Source of the DNA: Rattus norvegicus
Taxonomy: Eukaryota; Chordata; Mammalia; Rodentia; Muridae
Reading direction: 5' to 3'
Assembly (NCBI RefSeq): GCF_036323735.1
Contig: NC_086040.1
Span: 3,228,321-3,292,320, forward strand
DNA: 64,000 nucleotides
In this document: one piece after another, positions 60,101 to 64,000 of the stretch
Layout: every line of letters begins with the position of its first letter
How positions within the stretch are numbered: the first letter of the stretch is position 1
The notes under the pieces: generated by a model
Databases searched by the model: none
Told to the model about the DNA's origin: nothing
The model's input: only the letters and a program-made list of their open reading frames with translations
Translations under genes and position numbers: made by a program

Positions 60101-61219
60101 AGCATTTAGACATCTATATTGAGCTCATGCTTCAACAACTATGGCATTGCCTGAAGTATAATTGAAAAAAATAGAGAAAAGTTATTTCTCCAAACTACAT
60201 AATTATTTTGTCATTTCATTTATCAAGTATCACAGCCTGAATATGTTAGACTCTTACTTGAGACCCTTTCTTGTGTTCACAATTTTTTTTCCCATTTGAA
60301 AGTAAAATTTTCTCAGGAATGAGAGATATCTGTACGTCTTGTTTAAATGGTTCAGGGAATCAGTGTGGGCATGGATATTTGGGAACAAGTGCATTATTTT
60401 ATGTGTCCATGTGAATTTTTGTGGATGATTTTGTGTGACTCCTCCTGTCTGGTTTCTCAAAGTAATCACATATGTACTTTCTGAATTGATTTTGACCTTG
60501 AACATAACAATGAATTTCCCTTAAAAAAGAAAGAAAGAAGTTGAAATGATCTCAATTTTCTCTGTGTGAGAATGGGTACTATAAGCTAAAAGTACATTAT
60601 TGTTAGTGTCTCCATTCTGCACTGGTGCGATGTTCTGTAAATGGATATTACTGAATACCTGTCGCCATATGAGAATGGCATCCTATCCTTATTAATGGCA
60701 TATGTATTTTAGTCACCAAAGGTGTCGATGAGTAAGAAAAGTACAATATGAAAACACACAATCTTATTTGTGTGCTTTGTACAAAGAAAATAATTACATA
60801 TCAAAGATCGTTGGTGGTTGCATTGGGTATGAGATATGATTGCATTAGATTGGAAGATTTTAATTATTGTCTAAAAAACACCAGTGAGAATTTCAAGGAC
60901 CAATATCATGGTTCAAACATTCAGAGACTGTAGAGAAGGAAGAGTTTCTATGGATACATTCATCTACTAAATTACACATTCTCTACAAATGTTTCTGATT
61001 TTGTACTGACCATGATTTATCATGATTTGGTACTGACCTTCCATATTGATTATCAGTCCATAGTCCTATCATAAGAAAGTCTACTGCTGCCTACACTAGA
61101 TGCCATGATAAGGTAGCCAAAGCAATGCACTATACTATTTAGGTGCTGAGCATAATATATTTGTGGTAGATATCTCTTCAATAAGAATTTTAAGCCCAAT
61201 TTTTTTAATTTTATGTTTT

Positions 61220-61390
61220 TGAATTTTTATTGTTTTATTGCATATTTTTTATTTACATTTCAAATGTTAAATTCAGCTACCACTTTTACATCCACAAACC
61301 TTCTATCTCACTTTCATTCTTCTGTGAGGGTGCTACCCCTTCCCAACCACCCACCTTTTCTGACTCTGACATTTCTTTAAGAATGAAGAT
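61220..61390 (-). mobile_element. L1 3' end fragment (shared with copy A)
   Basis: The plus strand has ttatttacatttcaaatgtt, then the C-rich accccttcccaaccacccac and a ttctgactctgacatttctt block, the reverse of an L1 3' UTR. It is paralogous to 41034-41190. Confidence 0.85.
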
Positions 61391-61628
61391 AACTCTCAAT
61401 CCAAGCATTATTACTATCTTGTAGATCTATTTCAATGGATAATACCCTCAAGGGATGTCTTAGAAATACATTGTGATATGTCTTGCGATTTGTATTCAAT
61501 TCCGGTTTAGGCTGATAGAAGCAGGAGTAACTACAAGGTTTTTTTCCAGTGAGTAAAGGAAGGAAATAACTTTTATTATATAATGATGTCGAGAGTAAAA
61601 CATTGAGTGAAATAACTGCGAGCACTCC

Positions 61629-61646
61629 AAAAAAAAAAAAAAAAAA
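61629..61646. repeat. Poly(A) run
   Basis: Eighteen consecutive A. It is not attached to a recognisable retroposon. Confidence 0.9.
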
Positions 61647-63302
61647 GCAAAACACATTATACATTATAAACTCTTTTCTTTAGATATTATATCATAATTA
61701 TTATTAATTCTCTTCCACTGTAAAACCACACATATACATTTTGTTTCACTTCCATTGTCTCTTTTCACATTAATTGTTATATGTGCTTGATGACATTTTT
61801 AAGCAAATAGATTTTGGACTACAAAAAAAAGACAAAAATTTAAAAGAAAACACAACCATGATATCTACCAATCATTTATTTCCGTTCTTCATTGCCTAAT
61901 TTTTATTACATTATCTTAAATTCAATATTTTTAGTTCCCATCATTCGTATTTTATTAAAATTCATTTTGTTTCCTTTTTTAAATTTCGTTTCTAACTTGT
62001 GTATATCAGTCTGTTTGTCTGTATTTCTGTCTCTTTCTATGCTTACTTTTTTTGTTTCTTTCCCTCTATCTCTTCCTCTTCTCTTTTCTTTATTCCCACT
62101 TTTCTTTTTTTTTGTCTTGTAAAATATTTCTTTAAGAGAAGCATATTTCCATTATAAGTATAAGAAATTCAGGGCACCCCATTACGGTATCTCATTAGGC
62201 ATTACATGTAGATAGTACATTTATATCATCACCTTTAAGATCCTTGTGACATTTTTCAGGAAAAATTGATGAAAAGCCAATATTTACACACAGAGATAGA
62301 ATGCCAATGAAAAGCAATGTATTAGGATGAGTGAATGTGCCTATAATTTTATGGTTGTTCCATCTTGTCTTGAAAGAACACCTCTTGTGTTTGTGTGTTC
62401 CATTACCATTAAATTATTTTTAATATTTAGGTCCTTCACTTCACCTCAGACATGATTTTTAGAAAGTTCCAAAGGTCAAAGCTGAAAAGTCGTAAAGCTG
62501 CATTTTTCCAAATATAGGGTTTTCGACAGTAGTAAATAATTCCTAAGTGTAGGAAGAAAAATGGGTTGCAAAAATAATAATTTAAATCAAAATGTGTTCT
62601 AAGATTTATGAAGCTCATAGTATAAAGAAGGATCATACATTCCTTTTAGTTTAGAGAGGAAGATAAACCGTGGAAAGATAGAGAATTACAGCAAAAGTTT
62701 GTATCATTTGTTATGCATATAGGAAAGCATATTTCAGATTTTTGTGTCAATGTTTAAAAATATAATGAGGGTTGTACAGTGGAGTTGAAATAGAGACATA
62801 AACCATAAATAGATTGAAGAATGAGCTAGGTTATGGTGATGAATAACTGAGGAGAGTTTTCTAATCTGTTTTGAATAGTAGTTTATTACCGATTGAGTGC
62901 ACATAAAACCATTAGATTGCCAAGATATACTGAACTGGATTAGTAAATTGAATTTCATAATATAATCCTGGGCATTTTTTCCTGGAAAATCTGTACAGGA
63001 TCACCATTATTACATGCTTCTGTCAATGCTTTCATTGACACATTCTTCTCTATATTTTGGGCTCCTTCTCTTATCAGTATCTTTTCTTTATATATGAATT
63101 TAAATTTTCCTCACTTAGGTTCATCTAAGTTTTACTCAAGCCATCTTTTTTTTTCCTTTTCATTCAATGTCACAATATTGTTCAAATTAAGGAAATTTGA
63201 GATAGGAAAGACACTAAAATTGTGGATTATGTCATTAAGGTTCCCAAGATGGAGGATTCAGGAATTTTATTGTCAATATAAATCATATGAAAATGACAAA
63301 AC

Positions 63303-64000
63303 AGTGTCCTCTTCCACCCTGGCCTGGAAGCATGTTGTGACTGGAACACTGAAAATTGCCATTTTTCAATTTTCAGAGTCTATTGACTGTATTCTTGCTG
63401 CTTATATGTACATGTGCTTATGTGCGATTCCTGGCACCCAGCATCCTGGACAGAAATAAAACTGGACTATTGGTAATATTTTGGAAGTGTGCCCGAATTG
63501 GAGAATTCAAGAGTCCTTATGTCACCATATGCTGTATAGTAATGGCCTTCAGCATTCTCTTCATACTGTAGTTTTGGAATCTACCAGCATGTGATTGCCA
63601 TCAGACTGTACACAGGCCTTGCCTCCAGAAAATAATGGGGAGAATGGTTAAGCCTCTTGTCTCTGAACATGGAATGTGATAACTTTTGAGATTCTGTTCT
63701 CTAATTTTATGCCATTGGACCAATGACCTGCATGAATAATTAAGACGTAACAATTTAATATACAGAATTGTAGCCATCAACATTGGTTCTCTCACTTCAA
63801 TATTACACTCTACAAATGTCATCCTGTTATGTCAGGACCGCTTTTCCTAAGGTTCTCCAGACATGAAGTAGAAACCCAGTGACCAGTTCCATAGGCTTCT
63901 TTGACTAGGGCTTCAAAATAATATCAACACAGAGTGATACCTTCTAGTGACCGGCCTATTTTTACTGAAGAAAGAAAATGGTTATATTTTTGTTTTTACT
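63303..64000 (+). pseudogene. Tmem167a: Processed pseudogene of Tmem167a (protein kish-A)
   Basis: Kish-A is a 72-residue two-pass membrane protein of the Golgi implicated in constitutive secretion. The stretch 63365-63571 encodes, without stops, FNFQSLLTVFLLLICTCAY at the start and RNKTGLLVIFWKCARIGE and CCIVMAFSILFIL at the end, matching kish-A along its length with roughly eight substitutions. The normal ATG is gone and the first codons are shifted by an extra T in the T run after 63362, so the start is lost. The coding part is uninterrupted by introns and is followed by UTR-like sequence to the window end, as expected of a retrocopy. The parent gene is spliced. It interrupts segmental copy B; copy A has no counterpart near 43040. 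The A-tail would lie beyond the window. Confidence 0.9.

Larger units (their letters stand above)
52800..63302. repeat. Segmental duplication, copy B
   Basis: Direct-orientation paralogue of 36430-43110; anchors are given under copy A. The distance between matching anchors grows from about 16.4 kb at the left to about 20.3 kb at the right, because B carries extra DNA (about 54065-55020 and about 56370-60100) while A carries an L1 fragment and a templated insertion. Homology is interrupted at about 63302, where the processed pseudogene starts. No gene is recognised in it. Confidence 0.88.

Noticed and set aside
62000..62122. Hydrophobic Leu/Phe/Ser-rich ORF end
   Set aside because: It is a pyrimidine-rich tract translated by chance. 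The counterpart in copy A is not open.
1..64000. CRISPR arrays, operons, tRNA or rRNA genes, vomeronasal or olfactory receptor genes
   Set aside because: I looked for spaced direct repeats, cloverleaf-like blocks and receptor motifs and found none. The tRNA-like pieces are SINEs.

Overview
This is mammalian, rodent, and almost certainly rat nuclear DNA. It is AT-rich, has no bacterial gene organisation, and is built from LINE-1 pieces, rodent SINEs (B1, B2/B3, B4/RSINE-like, and one ID element of the kind especially abundant in rat), endogenous retrovirus (ERV) remnants and microsatellites. The longest L1 closely resembles the rat L1 consensus as I recall it. I found no functional protein-coding gene, structural RNA gene or CRISPR array. 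Most short open frames are chance frames or decayed transposon pieces.

Layout. 1-9,800: scattered L1 fragments in both orientations, one truncated ID element with a perfect 17-bp target-site duplication, and a long AT/GA compound microsatellite. 9,891-16,580: a minus-strand class II-like ERV. A 490-bp LTR at 15,176-15,665 has a tRNA-Lys-type primer site on one side and a polypurine tract on the other, and a second LTR lies at 9,891-10,488. The internal region is mostly non-coding apart from one env-like 192-codon frame. 16,990-32,310: more L1 pieces, a second diverged copy of the same ERV interior (21,430-23,235), B1/B3/B2 SINEs, an ERV pol remnant with a YVDD reverse-transcriptase motif, and a (CA)n tract. 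32,775-36,338: a decayed rat-type L1 that keeps its 5' UTR, ORF1 and first part of ORF2 but has lost its 3' half.

36,400-63,300: an old direct segmental duplication. Copy A is about 36,430-43,110 and copy B about 52,800-63,300, diverged but collinear. The copies differ by datable insertions. A carries an L1 3' UTR fragment and a 115-bp block copied from 4 kb away. B carries about 3.7 kb and about 0.95 kb that A lacks. At B's right end lies a processed pseudogene of Tmem167a (kish-A), which continues to the window end.

I saw no set of genes working together and no new biological system. The interest lies in structural history: the composite ERV, the LTR with a doubled poly(A) signal, the paralogous empty sites, and the deletion repaired with templated sequence. 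All homology statements are hand comparisons by eye, so boundaries are accurate to about 10-50 bases unless a motif is quoted.
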